NCBI RefSeq assembly: GCF_026341035.1
Contig: NZ_JAPEOQ010000002.1
Coordinates: 3,844,001 to 3,908,000 of the forward strand
Length of the DNA: 64,000 bases
DNA from: Streptomyces sp. NBC_01016
GTDB lineage: Bacteria; Actinomycetota; Actinomycetes; Streptomycetales; Streptomycetaceae
Direction of reading: 5' to 3'
The translations under genes and the position numbers were made by a program. Below the pieces are notes generated by a model. That model was given only the letters and a program-made list of their open reading frames with translations, did not search any database and was not told the origin of the DNA. Shown here in pieces: positions 33,374 through 40,573 of the stretch. How positions within the stretch are numbered: the first letter of the stretch is position 1; each line of letters starts with the position of its first letter.

Positions 33374-34452
33374 GTGGCGACCCGCGCTTCGACGGGGTGC
33401 TGCGCCCGCGCCCGGACGACCCGGACGTGCGCGAGGCCCTGCTGCCCACGCTGCACCCCGGCGACAGTCACGCCGCGTGCCTGCTCGAACTCGACGGGGG
33501 CGACGTGCTGTGCGCCTGGTTCAACGGCCCCGACGAGGGCGACCGCGACACGAACGTGGTCCTCGCCCGTCTCCCGGCCGCCGACGAACGCTGGACCACA
33601 CCCGTCGCCCTGTCCGCCGACCCCGACCGCGCGGAGCAGAACCCGGTGCTCGCGACCGGCCCGGACGGCGCCGTGCACCTGTTCCACCCCTCCAACGAAC
33701 CGCACGACCAGAAGACCGCCCACCTCGTCACCCGCGTCTCGCACGACGGCGGCCGCATCTGGGACGCCCCGCACATCGCCCACGACGGACCCGGCCTTTT
33801 CGTGCGCACCCCGGCCCTCGACCCCGGTGACGGCTCGTGGCTCCTTCCCGCCTACCGCTGCCGCCCCGAAGGCGAACACTCCACGGTCCTGATCAGCGAG
33901 GCCGCGGGCGGCACCTGGAAGGAGTACGACGTCCCCGGCAGCGACCACCTCGTCCAGCTGAGCGTCGTGCCCCGCTCCGACGGCTCACTGCTCGGCCTGC
34001 TGCGCAGCCGCGCCGCCGACCGCATCCACGCCACCGTCTCCGTCGACGCCGGCCGTACCTGGACGACCCCTGTCCGCACGGAACTGCCCAACAACAACTC
34101 GGCAGTTCAGGCGATCAGACTGCGCAGCGGCACCTTCGCCCTGGTCTACAACCACGCGAGCCTGGAACGCGGCGAGTACCGCTGGGTCGGCAAGGGTGCG
34201 GGCCGCAGGAAGAAGGCCCTGCGCACCCCGCTCACCCTCGCCCTCTCCGACGACGAGGGCCGCACCTGGCCCTGGCGCCGTGACCTGCAAGTGGCCGACG
34301 ACGAGTACCGGGACACCGAACTCGGCTACTCCTACCCCTGCCTGCTGCAGACCCGCGACGACCGCATCCACGTCGCGTACTCCTACCTGCGCAAGACCAT
34401 CAAGCACGCCGTGGTGACGGAGGACTGGATCAGGGAGGGCGGTCGTTCGTGA
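33370..34452 (+). CDS. Sialidase-fold (BNR/Asp-box) glycosidase-like protein, cytoplasmic
   Basis: A 360-residue beta-propeller protein. Three Asp-boxes are visible: VSHDGGRIW, VSVDAGRTW and LSDDEGRTW. There is no signal peptide, so it should act inside the cell. Family names on such proteins are usually exo-alpha-sialidase, but plants have little sialic acid. RG-II contains the related 2-keto-3-deoxy sugars Kdo and Dha, and a sialidase-superfamily enzyme (GH33) removes Kdo in Bacteroides. That makes an ulosonic-acid hydrolase a reasonable guess. It is coupled by ATGA to the transporter ATPase and by GTGA to the next hydrolase. Confidence 0.78.
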   Translation: MSGDPRFDGVLRPRPDDPDVREALLPTLHPGDSHAACLLELDGGDVLCAWFNGPDEGDRDTNVVLARLPAADERWTTPVALSADPDRAEQNPVLATGPDGAVHLFHPSNEPHDQKTAHLVTRVSHDGGRIWDAPHIAHDGPGLFVRTPALDPGDGSWLLPAYRCRPEGEHSTVLISEAAGGTWKEYDVPGSDHLVQLSVVPRSDGSLLGLLRSRAADRIHATVSVDAGRTWTTPVRTELPNNNSAVQAIRLRSGTFALVYNHASLERGEYRWVGKGAGRRKKALRTPLTLALSDDEGRTWPWRRDLQVADDEYRDTELGYSYPCLLQTRDDRIHVAYSYLRKTIKHAVVTEDWIREGGRS

Positions 34453-35858
34453 AGATGACCGAACGCTGGGACGTCTTCGAACTGACCCTGACCGGACCCG
34501 CCACCGAAAACCCCTACCGGGACGTCGAGTTCGCCGCCGACTTCCGGCACGGCCACCGCGTCGTCCCCGTGACCGGCTTCTACGACGGGGACGGCACGTA
34601 CACCGTCCGGTTCATGCCGGACCGGCAAGGACCGTGGACGTACACCACTCGCTCGACCGCCAGTGAACTGGACGGCGTGCGCGGGGAGTTCGTGTGCGTG
34701 CCGCCCGACCGCGGCAACCACGGGCCGGTACGGGTCGCGGGGCCGCGCACCTTCGCGTACGCCGACGGCACCCCGTCCCACCCCTTCGGAACCACCTGCT
34801 ACCACTGGACCCACTACGAGGACGAGGAGCTGGAGGAGCGCACGCTGGGCACCTTGGCACAGTCCCCGTTCAACAAGGTCCGGATGTGTCTGCTGCCCAC
34901 ACGTGCGATGAACCCGCCCCGACTTCCGTACCCGGGCATCGGAGAACGCTCGCCCGCACCAAGGGAGTTGGACACCACCCGCTTCGACCCGGAGTTCTTC
35001 CGCCGCTTCGAGCGCCGCGTCCGCGACCTGCGCGACCTCGGCATAGAGGCGGACATCGTCCTCTTCCACCCCTACGACGAGGGGCACTGGGGCGTCGACG
35101 ACATGAGCCGCGAGGACGACCTCGCCCTCGTCCGGTACGCGGTCGCCCGGCTCGCGTCGCTGCGCAATGTCTGGTGGTCGATCGCCAACGAGTACGACTT
35201 CAACAAGGCCAAGACCGTCGACGACTGGAACCACATCGGCCGCCAGGTCCAACGCGCCGACCCTTACCAGCACTTGAGGTCCATCCACAACGGCACCCGC
35301 ATGTACGAGTACGAGCGCATCTACGACTTCCGGACGCCGTGGACCACCCACCAGTCCATCCAGCACTGGGACGCCGCACTCGCCCCCGAGTGGCTCGACC
35401 GCGTACCGAAACCGGTCGTCATCGACGAGATCGGCTACGAGGGGATCCTCGGCCGCCGCTGGGGCAACCTCACCGGGCAGGCACTGCTGCGCCAGTTCTG
35501 GCACGGCATGGCCGCCGGCGCGTACGTCGGGCACGGTGAGTGCTATCCGGAGCAGGATCCCGAGGGCACGGCATGGGTCTCCCGCGGTGGCCGGCTGCAC
35601 GGCGAGGTGACACCGCGGCTCGCGTTCCTGCGCACGCTGTGGGAGCAGAGCCCCGACGCGGTGTTCAGCTACTTCGGCGACCGCCGCCACCGGCACCGGG
35701 AGGTGACGCTCCCGGAGGCGGGCGGCCCCTGGCGCCTCGACCTGATCGACACATGGAACATGACCGTCACTCCCTTGCCGGGCCCACCGCGCACGGGCCG
35801 GGTCCGGATTCCGCTGGACCACCGGCCGGACATGGCGCTGCGGATACGGAAGGCCTGA
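34449..35858 (+). CDS. DUF5060 + (beta/alpha)8 glycoside hydrolase (DUF4038/DUF5605, apiosidase-like)
   Basis: A 469-residue cytoplasmic enzyme. Residues 1-85 form a DUF5060 beta-sandwich (ERWDVFELTLTGP, NPYRDVEFAADF). Residues ~100-390 form a clan-A type barrel with putative acid/base Glu248 (WWSIANEYDF) and nucleophile Glu327 (VVIDEIGYEG). A small C-terminal beta domain ends with LIDTWNMTVTPLPGP. The barrel family is often named apiosidase-like (GH140 relatives), and apiose is an RG-II and apiogalacturonan sugar. Exact specificity is unknown. GTG start in a GTGA overlap. The next gene is a shortened paralogue. Confidence 0.82.
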   Translation: MKMTERWDVFELTLTGPATENPYRDVEFAADFRHGHRVVPVTGFYDGDGTYTVRFMPDRQGPWTYTTRSTASELDGVRGEFVCVPPDRGNHGPVRVAGPRTFAYADGTPSHPFGTTCYHWTHYEDEELEERTLGTLAQSPFNKVRMCLLPTRAMNPPRLPYPGIGERSPAPRELDTTRFDPEFFRRFERRVRDLRDLGIEADIVLFHPYDEGHWGVDDMSREDDLALVRYAVARLASLRNVWWSIANEYDFNKAKTVDDWNHIGRQVQRADPYQHLRSIHNGTRMYEYERIYDFRTPWTTHQSIQHWDAALAPEWLDRVPKPVVIDEIGYEGILGRRWGNLTGQALLRQFWHGMAAGAYVGHGECYPEQDPEGTAWVSRGGRLHGEVTPRLAFLRTLWEQSPDAVFSYFGDRRHRHREVTLPEAGGPWRLDLIDTWNMTVTPLPGPPRTGRVRIPLDHRPDMALRIRKA

Positions 35859-35870
35859 CAGGGGATTCCC

Positions 35871-36845
35871 ATGCACACGAGACCGCGCAACCACACCCCG
35901 GTGCACGCCGACGGCACCCGCTTCCGGCACGCCGACGGCACGCCCTACCACCCGCTCACCACCACCGTCCCCCAGGCCGACGACGCCACCGTCCGCGCGC
36001 TGGCGCTCTCCCCGTTCAACCGGGTCCGCCTCACGGGATCCCGCACGCTTCCCCTCGGCGCACTCGACCGTCAGGTCGCCGCCCTCGCCTCCGTCGGCAT
36101 CCAGGCGGAGGTCGACCTCACCGGCCGCGACATCCCGGAGACCGTGGACCGCCTGGCCCCCCACCCCAACGTGTGGTGGTGCGCCCCGCCGGACCACGAG
36201 GCCCAGACCGACATCCTGGAACACGACCACGGCCACCACCCGCTCACCGTGCACGGCCCGCCCGACACCGACTTCGGTGCCCCCTGGATCACCCACGCCT
36301 CCGTGCGCGACCCGCAGACCCGCACCGTCTCCCGCCTCGTCCACGAACTCGGCAAACCGGTCCTGTTCGACGCGTGCGGCGCCGAGGGCGACGCGCCCGA
36401 AGACGCCGAACAGGCGTTGCCCGGCCAGGAGTTGATGTGCCGCGTCTGGGAGGCGGTGTGCCGCGGCGGCTACGCGGCCCACGCCGAGACATGGGGGCCC
36501 ACCCCGTGGAGCCGGTGCGGCGGGAGCCCGGCCGGGACGGCGGTGGCGCGGTTCGCGTTCCTGCGCGACGTCCTCGACGCCGCGCCCTCGGGCCTGGCCC
36601 ACGCCCCGGAGACGTACGACGCGTCGACGCTGGAGGCGCCGGGGGGGTATCTGCTCCAGTACCTGGGCCCGCACCGCTACCCGCGCCGCCCCTTCACCCT
36701 CGCCGAGGGCGCCTGGTCCGTCGAGGTCGTCGACACCTGGAACATGACGGTGCAGCCGCGGCCCGAGGTGTCCGGCGGCGCCCCGGTCGAGGTGTCGCTG
36801 CCCGCGCAGCCGTACCTCGCGATACGGCTGCGCAGGCGGGGTTGA
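35871..36845 (+). CDS. Degenerate paralogue of the DUF5060/DUF4038-type hydrolase (likely non-catalytic)
   Basis: A 324-residue protein homologous to the barrel and C-terminal part of the preceding enzyme: shared LALSPFNRVRL, NVWW, GKPV and VVDTWNMTVQP segments in the same order. It lacks the DUF5060 domain. Both catalytic acids are altered: NVWWCAPPDHE aligns with NVWWSIANEYD, so the Asn-Glu pair becomes Pro107-Asp108; and KPVLFDACGAEG aligns with KPVVIDEIGYEG, so the nucleophile becomes Ala168. It is an intact reading frame with normal codon use, the last gene of the operon. It may bind sugar or regulate its partner. Confidence 0.78.
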   Translation: MHTRPRNHTPVHADGTRFRHADGTPYHPLTTTVPQADDATVRALALSPFNRVRLTGSRTLPLGALDRQVAALASVGIQAEVDLTGRDIPETVDRLAPHPNVWWCAPPDHEAQTDILEHDHGHHPLTVHGPPDTDFGAPWITHASVRDPQTRTVSRLVHELGKPVLFDACGAEGDAPEDAEQALPGQELMCRVWEAVCRGGYAAHAETWGPTPWSRCGGSPAGTAVARFAFLRDVLDAAPSGLAHAPETYDASTLEAPGGYLLQYLGPHRYPRRPFTLAEGAWSVEVVDTWNMTVQPRPEVSGGAPVEVSLPAQPYLAIRLRRRG

Positions 36846-36851
36846 CGCGAC

Positions 36852-38351
36852 TCACCAGTCCTTGCCGGAGGCGGCCTGCGCCTTGATGTACGCCGGGATG
36901 TCCACGGTCTCCGCGACCTTCAGCGCCGAGGACACCCGCAGGCCGTCCTTGAGGACGTGCTGGCGGAACACCATGTACATCGGGATGTCCCAGTACTCGG
37001 TGTTCTTGTAGTCCTTGACGACGGCGTTGTCGCCCCAGAACACCCCAGAGGTGTCGATCCCGGCCAGCTCGGGGATCGCCTTGCCGAACGCCGCCTCCAC
37101 CGCGCCCGACCGCAGCGTCGGCTTCATGGCGTACCGGGACAGCTCCACCTGTGCCTCCTGCGACACCAGCCACTTCAGCACCTGCAGTGCCTCGGCCTTC
37201 TTCGTCGACTGCGGCGGCAGGAAGGCGGCCATGGTGTTGGGCTGGTAGACGGCCTTGTCGCCGCTGCCCAGCACCGGCACCGAGGTGACACCCAGCTCGA
37301 TGTTCTTGGCGAGCTCACGCCACTCGGCCGCGTCGTCGGGCTCCAGGTAGAGGTCGTTGAGGGCGTACCCGCCGAGCTTGCGCAGATTGTCGACGGCCAT
37401 GGCGACATGCCCGGTCAGCAGGTAGTCGTCGACCGTGGTGAAGATGTTGTGCGGCAGGAGCAGGAACCGCTCCAGGTTGGCGCCGAGCCGCTGCCAGCCC
37501 GCCGACGTGATGTCGATCTTCACGTCCTCGGGCTTCGGGTTCTCGCTCGCGCCCGGCGCGAACGGGTACAGGCCCAGCTGATTGCCCTCCAGGTACTGGT
37601 CCGGGTGCTGCAGATAGCCCTTGTACGCGACGAGGTCCTGCTCGAACGTGAGCTTCTTGGCGAGCCGGAACGCCTCGTCGTACGTCGTGCCGTTCGTCGG
37701 CGGCCGCACCCCCTTCATGTCGAAGATCTTCTTGTTGTAGTAGAGGACGTACTCGTCGATGAACAGCGGCACACCGTACACGCCGCCGTCCGACCGGGAT
37801 CTGACGATCTCGACCGCGGCCGGGTTGAGGGCGCCCAGGTCGATGCCGGTCGAGCGCAGGTCGTCGGTGAGGTCGCGGACCCAGCCGCGCGGCTCCAGGT
37901 CGCGGTCGATGCGGCGGCGCGGGTCCTCCAGGACGATGTCCGGCACGACGCCGGCCTTGTCGAGGTCCTCGTAGCGGATCGGGTAGTCCCAGGCCGCCCA
38001 CTTGAACTTCATGCCGGGGAACGCGGCGCGCAGCTTGTCGCCGATGACCTTCTCGAAGAAGCCCGCGTACTCGAAGGGCTTGTAGTTGGCCATGAAGATG
38101 AAGATCTCGTCGTCGCAGACCTCGAACGGCTCGTCGTACTTGTTCGGGATCGTCGTGCAGGTGGCGCCGGTGGACGACGTGCGTACGGACGTCCGGGCGG
38201 TGCTCTTGACCGCGGTGGCCTGCGCCGGAGTCGACGCGGCGAGCGTGACGCCGGTGAGCGCCGCCGCGCCCATCGTCGCTCCGGTGGTCACGACCTTGCG
38301 CCGGCTCGGGCCGGAGGGCTGCTGTTCTGGGGCGTTCGGTGTTGCGCTCAT
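36852..38351 (-). CDS. Orphan sugar-binding protein (SBP family 1), Tat-exported
   Basis: A 499-residue family-1 binding protein. A twin-arginine signal (SRRKVVTTGATMGAA) ends in TPAQA, a signal-peptidase-I type site with no lipobox, so the protein may be released or held in the wall. The body shows EIFIFMANYKPFEY, EYVLYYNKKIFDMKG and QVLKWLVSQEAQVE, typical of CUT1 binding proteins. No permease genes follow; it could serve the CUT1 pair at 10.6-12.5 kb. ATG 38351 is chosen for AGGAGA upstream. Promoter and TGGTATGCCA operator lie in the divergent region. Confidence 0.88.
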   Translation of the reverse strand: MSATPNAPEQQPSGPSRRKVVTTGATMGAAALTGVTLAASTPAQATAVKSTARTSVRTSSTGATCTTIPNKYDEPFEVCDDEIFIFMANYKPFEYAGFFEKVIGDKLRAAFPGMKFKWAAWDYPIRYEDLDKAGVVPDIVLEDPRRRIDRDLEPRGWVRDLTDDLRSTGIDLGALNPAAVEIVRSRSDGGVYGVPLFIDEYVLYYNKKIFDMKGVRPPTNGTTYDEAFRLAKKLTFEQDLVAYKGYLQHPDQYLEGNQLGLYPFAPGASENPKPEDVKIDITSAGWQRLGANLERFLLLPHNIFTTVDDYLLTGHVAMAVDNLRKLGGYALNDLYLEPDDAAEWRELAKNIELGVTSVPVLGSGDKAVYQPNTMAAFLPPQSTKKAEALQVLKWLVSQEAQVELSRYAMKPTLRSGAVEAAFGKAIPELAGIDTSGVFWGDNAVVKDYKNTEYWDIPMYMVFRQHVLKDGLRVSSALKVAETVDIPAYIKAQAASGKDW

Positions 38352-38387
38352 AGAGATTCTCCTGTCGATGACGCTCGGGAACTCCAC

Positions 38388-38408
38388 TGGTATGCCACCT
38401 GGATGCCA
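38388..38408. promoter_or_regulatory. TGGTATGCCA + TGGATGCCA operator pair
   Basis: A full TGGYATRCCA match (38388-38397) is followed 2 bp later by the half-like TGGATGCCA (38400-38408). They lie between the minus-strand -10 box and the binding-protein start, and also in the leader region of the plus-strand gene at 38467, so one bound repressor could control both. Confidence 0.7.
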
Positions 38409-38410
38409 CA

Positions 38411-38439
38411 ATGGTTCCGTCATCCGTGGCGAGGGTCAA
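38411..38439 (-). promoter_or_regulatory. Promoter of the orphan binding-protein gene
   Basis: On the minus strand: TTGACC (38434-38439), 17-bp spacer, AACCAT (38411-38416). The -35 is near consensus and the operator pair starts just downstream. Confidence 0.55.
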
Positions 38440-38466
38440 CACCCGTGCGGGAACGGAGAGTTGAGA

Positions 38467-40473
38467 ATGGTGCTCATAGGTGAGAACGGCCGATTTCTGC
38501 GCCTCGACGAGGGGGGTGAGGGGCGACTGCGCCTCACCCTCGGCACGGTGGGCGCGCCGGACGCGGTCTGCGCCTCCGTGGCGCTCGACGACCTGTTCGT
38601 GGTGTCCCTGGGCAGGCCGTGGACCCCGTCCAGGCCCGGGCTCGTGGCGCCGGACGTCAAGGGGGACGGCAGGTCCATTCGGGTGCGCGGCACCGTCGCG
38701 AACCACCTCGCGCTCGCCGTCGACCTGCGGCTCTGGTTCGAGAACGGCTTCCTGTACGTGGATGTGGAGTTCCGCAACGAAGGTGAAGTCCCGCTCCAGG
38801 AGGCGGTGTTGGGGGTCGCCGTGCCGCTACCCGCGCGCCGCCCCGAGGCAGTGACCCTGCCCCAGGTGTACTACCGCGGCAACCCCTCGTCCGACCCGAC
38901 CCGCACCGTGCCCCGCATGACCGGCGCCGACGGCTCGGGCCTGGTCGTCGAGGACCACCGGCTGCCCGTGCCCTGCGCCCACGCGGAATGGGGAGCCGGC
39001 GCGACAGCCTGGTATGCCACCCTGTATGCGGTGCGGCCGGGCGACGGCTCACTCGGGGCGCTGCCCGCCGGCCGGCGAGTGGTACTCGTCGGCGCCAGCG
39101 GCGCCACCCTGTTCGCGGGCCGCCCCGACACGGCGTACGTCCACAAGAACCGCACCGCCCCCTACAGAGGTGGCTACCTCGACCTGCCGCCCGGCGCCGC
39201 CCACCGCACCCGCCACGCCCTCGACTGGGGCCGCCCGGCACGCCGTGGGCACGGCTTCCGCGCCGCCGTCCATCGCGGCCTGGACCTCTACCGGCCGAGC
39301 GGCGCCCGCCCGTTGGACCTCGACGCGATCGTGCGGCACAAGGAGCGGGCCCTGGACCGGCGCTGGTATGACGCCGAAGGGGCGGCCGGTTACCTGAAGT
39401 TCATCGGCCCCGGCCACACGCCGGGCTTCATGTACGGCTGGACCGGCCAGGCCCTCAAGCTCGCCTGGTGCGACGCACGCCTCGGCGTCGACCACGCGGA
39501 GCGGTGGCGCATCCAACGGGCCCGCAGCGCCGTGGACTTCTACCTCGACGGCAGCGCCGCACCCGACGCCCCCGGCCTGCGCCTGAGCTTCTACGCCACC
39601 GAGGAACACGCCTGGTCGGGCTTCACGCGCGACGACATCGGGCCGTTCGTCTCGGCCCGCGCCTACGGCGACACCCTGTGCGACCTCGCCGACGTGATCG
39701 AGCTGTTCCGCGCGCACGGACACGCCGTACCGCACCGCTGGGTGGCCGCCCTGCTCGACGGAGTGAACGCGACGTGCGGCGAGGGCGAGACGCCACCCCC
39801 GTACGGCTGGCGGCCCGACGGAAGCCCGCTGCCCGGCGACGGCTCGGCGGCCGGACTGCCTTGTGTCCTCGCCCTGTTGAAAGCGCACCGCGTCACCGGG
39901 GACCGCGACCTGCTGCGCCGCGCGGAGCGCCTCACGGACCTCTACCGGCGCCGCAACGCCACCGACTTCGCCACCCCGTTCGCCCACGCCACCCTCGACG
40001 CCGCCTGCGAGGACAAGGAGGGCGGCATCGGCTACTTCCTGTGCGCCTTCGAACTCCTGCGGCTCACCGGCAAGAAGCGCTGGGCCACGGCCGCCCGGAC
40101 AGCGGCCGACTGGCTGCTCACCTGGGTCTACCAGTGGGACCCGCCCTTCGAGAACGGATTCCGCACCACCGGCTGGCCCGGCGTCAGCGTCCAGAACCAC
40201 CACGTCGACGTGTTCTTCCCCGCGTACGAACTCGCCCTCCTGGGCGACACGTTGAACGAGCCGCTCTACCGCCGCCTCGGCGAGACGACGCTGCACGCCT
40301 TCGGCCAGGGCATCTGCACCAGGCCGGGGGAGTGGGGTTTCCAGGGAGTGGGCGAACAGGCCGAGGGCTTCTTCCCCACCAACTGGCAGGACCGCGGCAC
40401 GAGCAACACCTGGAACCCTTCGTGGGTGACGGCCCAGGTGCTGTCGCAGGCGTTGCGGATGCGGAACCGGTGA
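38467..40473 (+). CDS. Uncharacterised 668-aa protein, beta domain + helical barrel, putative glycosidase
   Basis: No signal peptide. Residues ~1-240 are beta-rich (LRLTLGTVGAPDAVCASVAL, FLYVDVEFRNEGEVPLQ). Residues ~290-660 have helical repeats with conserved aromatic/acidic patches (GFMYGWTGQALKLAWCD, GGIGYFLCAFELLRLTGKKRW, NTWNPSWVTAQVLSQAL), as in (alpha/alpha)6-barrel glycosidases and lyases. I cannot place it in a known family. GGAGAG lies 6 nt before the ATG at 38467. It is transcribed divergently from the orphan binding protein under a shared operator region, and ends at a strong bidirectional hairpin. Confidence 0.72.
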   Translation: MVLIGENGRFLRLDEGGEGRLRLTLGTVGAPDAVCASVALDDLFVVSLGRPWTPSRPGLVAPDVKGDGRSIRVRGTVANHLALAVDLRLWFENGFLYVDVEFRNEGEVPLQEAVLGVAVPLPARRPEAVTLPQVYYRGNPSSDPTRTVPRMTGADGSGLVVEDHRLPVPCAHAEWGAGATAWYATLYAVRPGDGSLGALPAGRRVVLVGASGATLFAGRPDTAYVHKNRTAPYRGGYLDLPPGAAHRTRHALDWGRPARRGHGFRAAVHRGLDLYRPSGARPLDLDAIVRHKERALDRRWYDAEGAAGYLKFIGPGHTPGFMYGWTGQALKLAWCDARLGVDHAERWRIQRARSAVDFYLDGSAAPDAPGLRLSFYATEEHAWSGFTRDDIGPFVSARAYGDTLCDLADVIELFRAHGHAVPHRWVAALLDGVNATCGEGETPPPYGWRPDGSPLPGDGSAAGLPCVLALLKAHRVTGDRDLLRRAERLTDLYRRRNATDFATPFAHATLDAACEDKEGGIGYFLCAFELLRLTGKKRWATAARTAADWLLTWVYQWDPPFENGFRTTGWPGVSVQNHHVDVFFPAYELALLGDTLNEPLYRRLGETTLHAFGQGICTRPGEWGFQGVGEQAEGFFPTNWQDRGTSNTWNPSWVTAQVLSQALRMRNR

Positions 40474-40517
40474 AGGTCGACCGCGGGTGAGGTGGTGCGG
40501 CGATGGGCCGGACCCGG

Positions 40518-40573
40518 CGCCTGTGCGGGACTGAGGGACCGGGCCTGACCGGCGCCTCAGCCCCGCACAGGCG
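40518..40573. terminator. Strong bidirectional hairpin overlapping the 3' end of the acyltransferase fusion gene
   Basis: CGCCTGTGCGGG (40518-40529) pairs with CCCGCACAGGCG (40562-40573), and inside it CTGAGG (40531-40536) pairs with CCTCAG (40555-40560). The right arm includes the last codons and stop of the minus-strand gene, so coding sequence and terminator share the same bases. Confidence 0.75.

Noticed and set aside
36852..38351. Idea that this binding protein is the first gene of a further ABC operon
   Set aside because: No permease or ATPase gene follows; the next gene is convergent, 6 bp away.
39010..39019. Full TGGTATGCCA match inside the 38467-40473 gene
   Set aside because: It encodes Trp-Tyr-Ala in frame within a well-formed protein, far from any start, so it is most likely a chance match.
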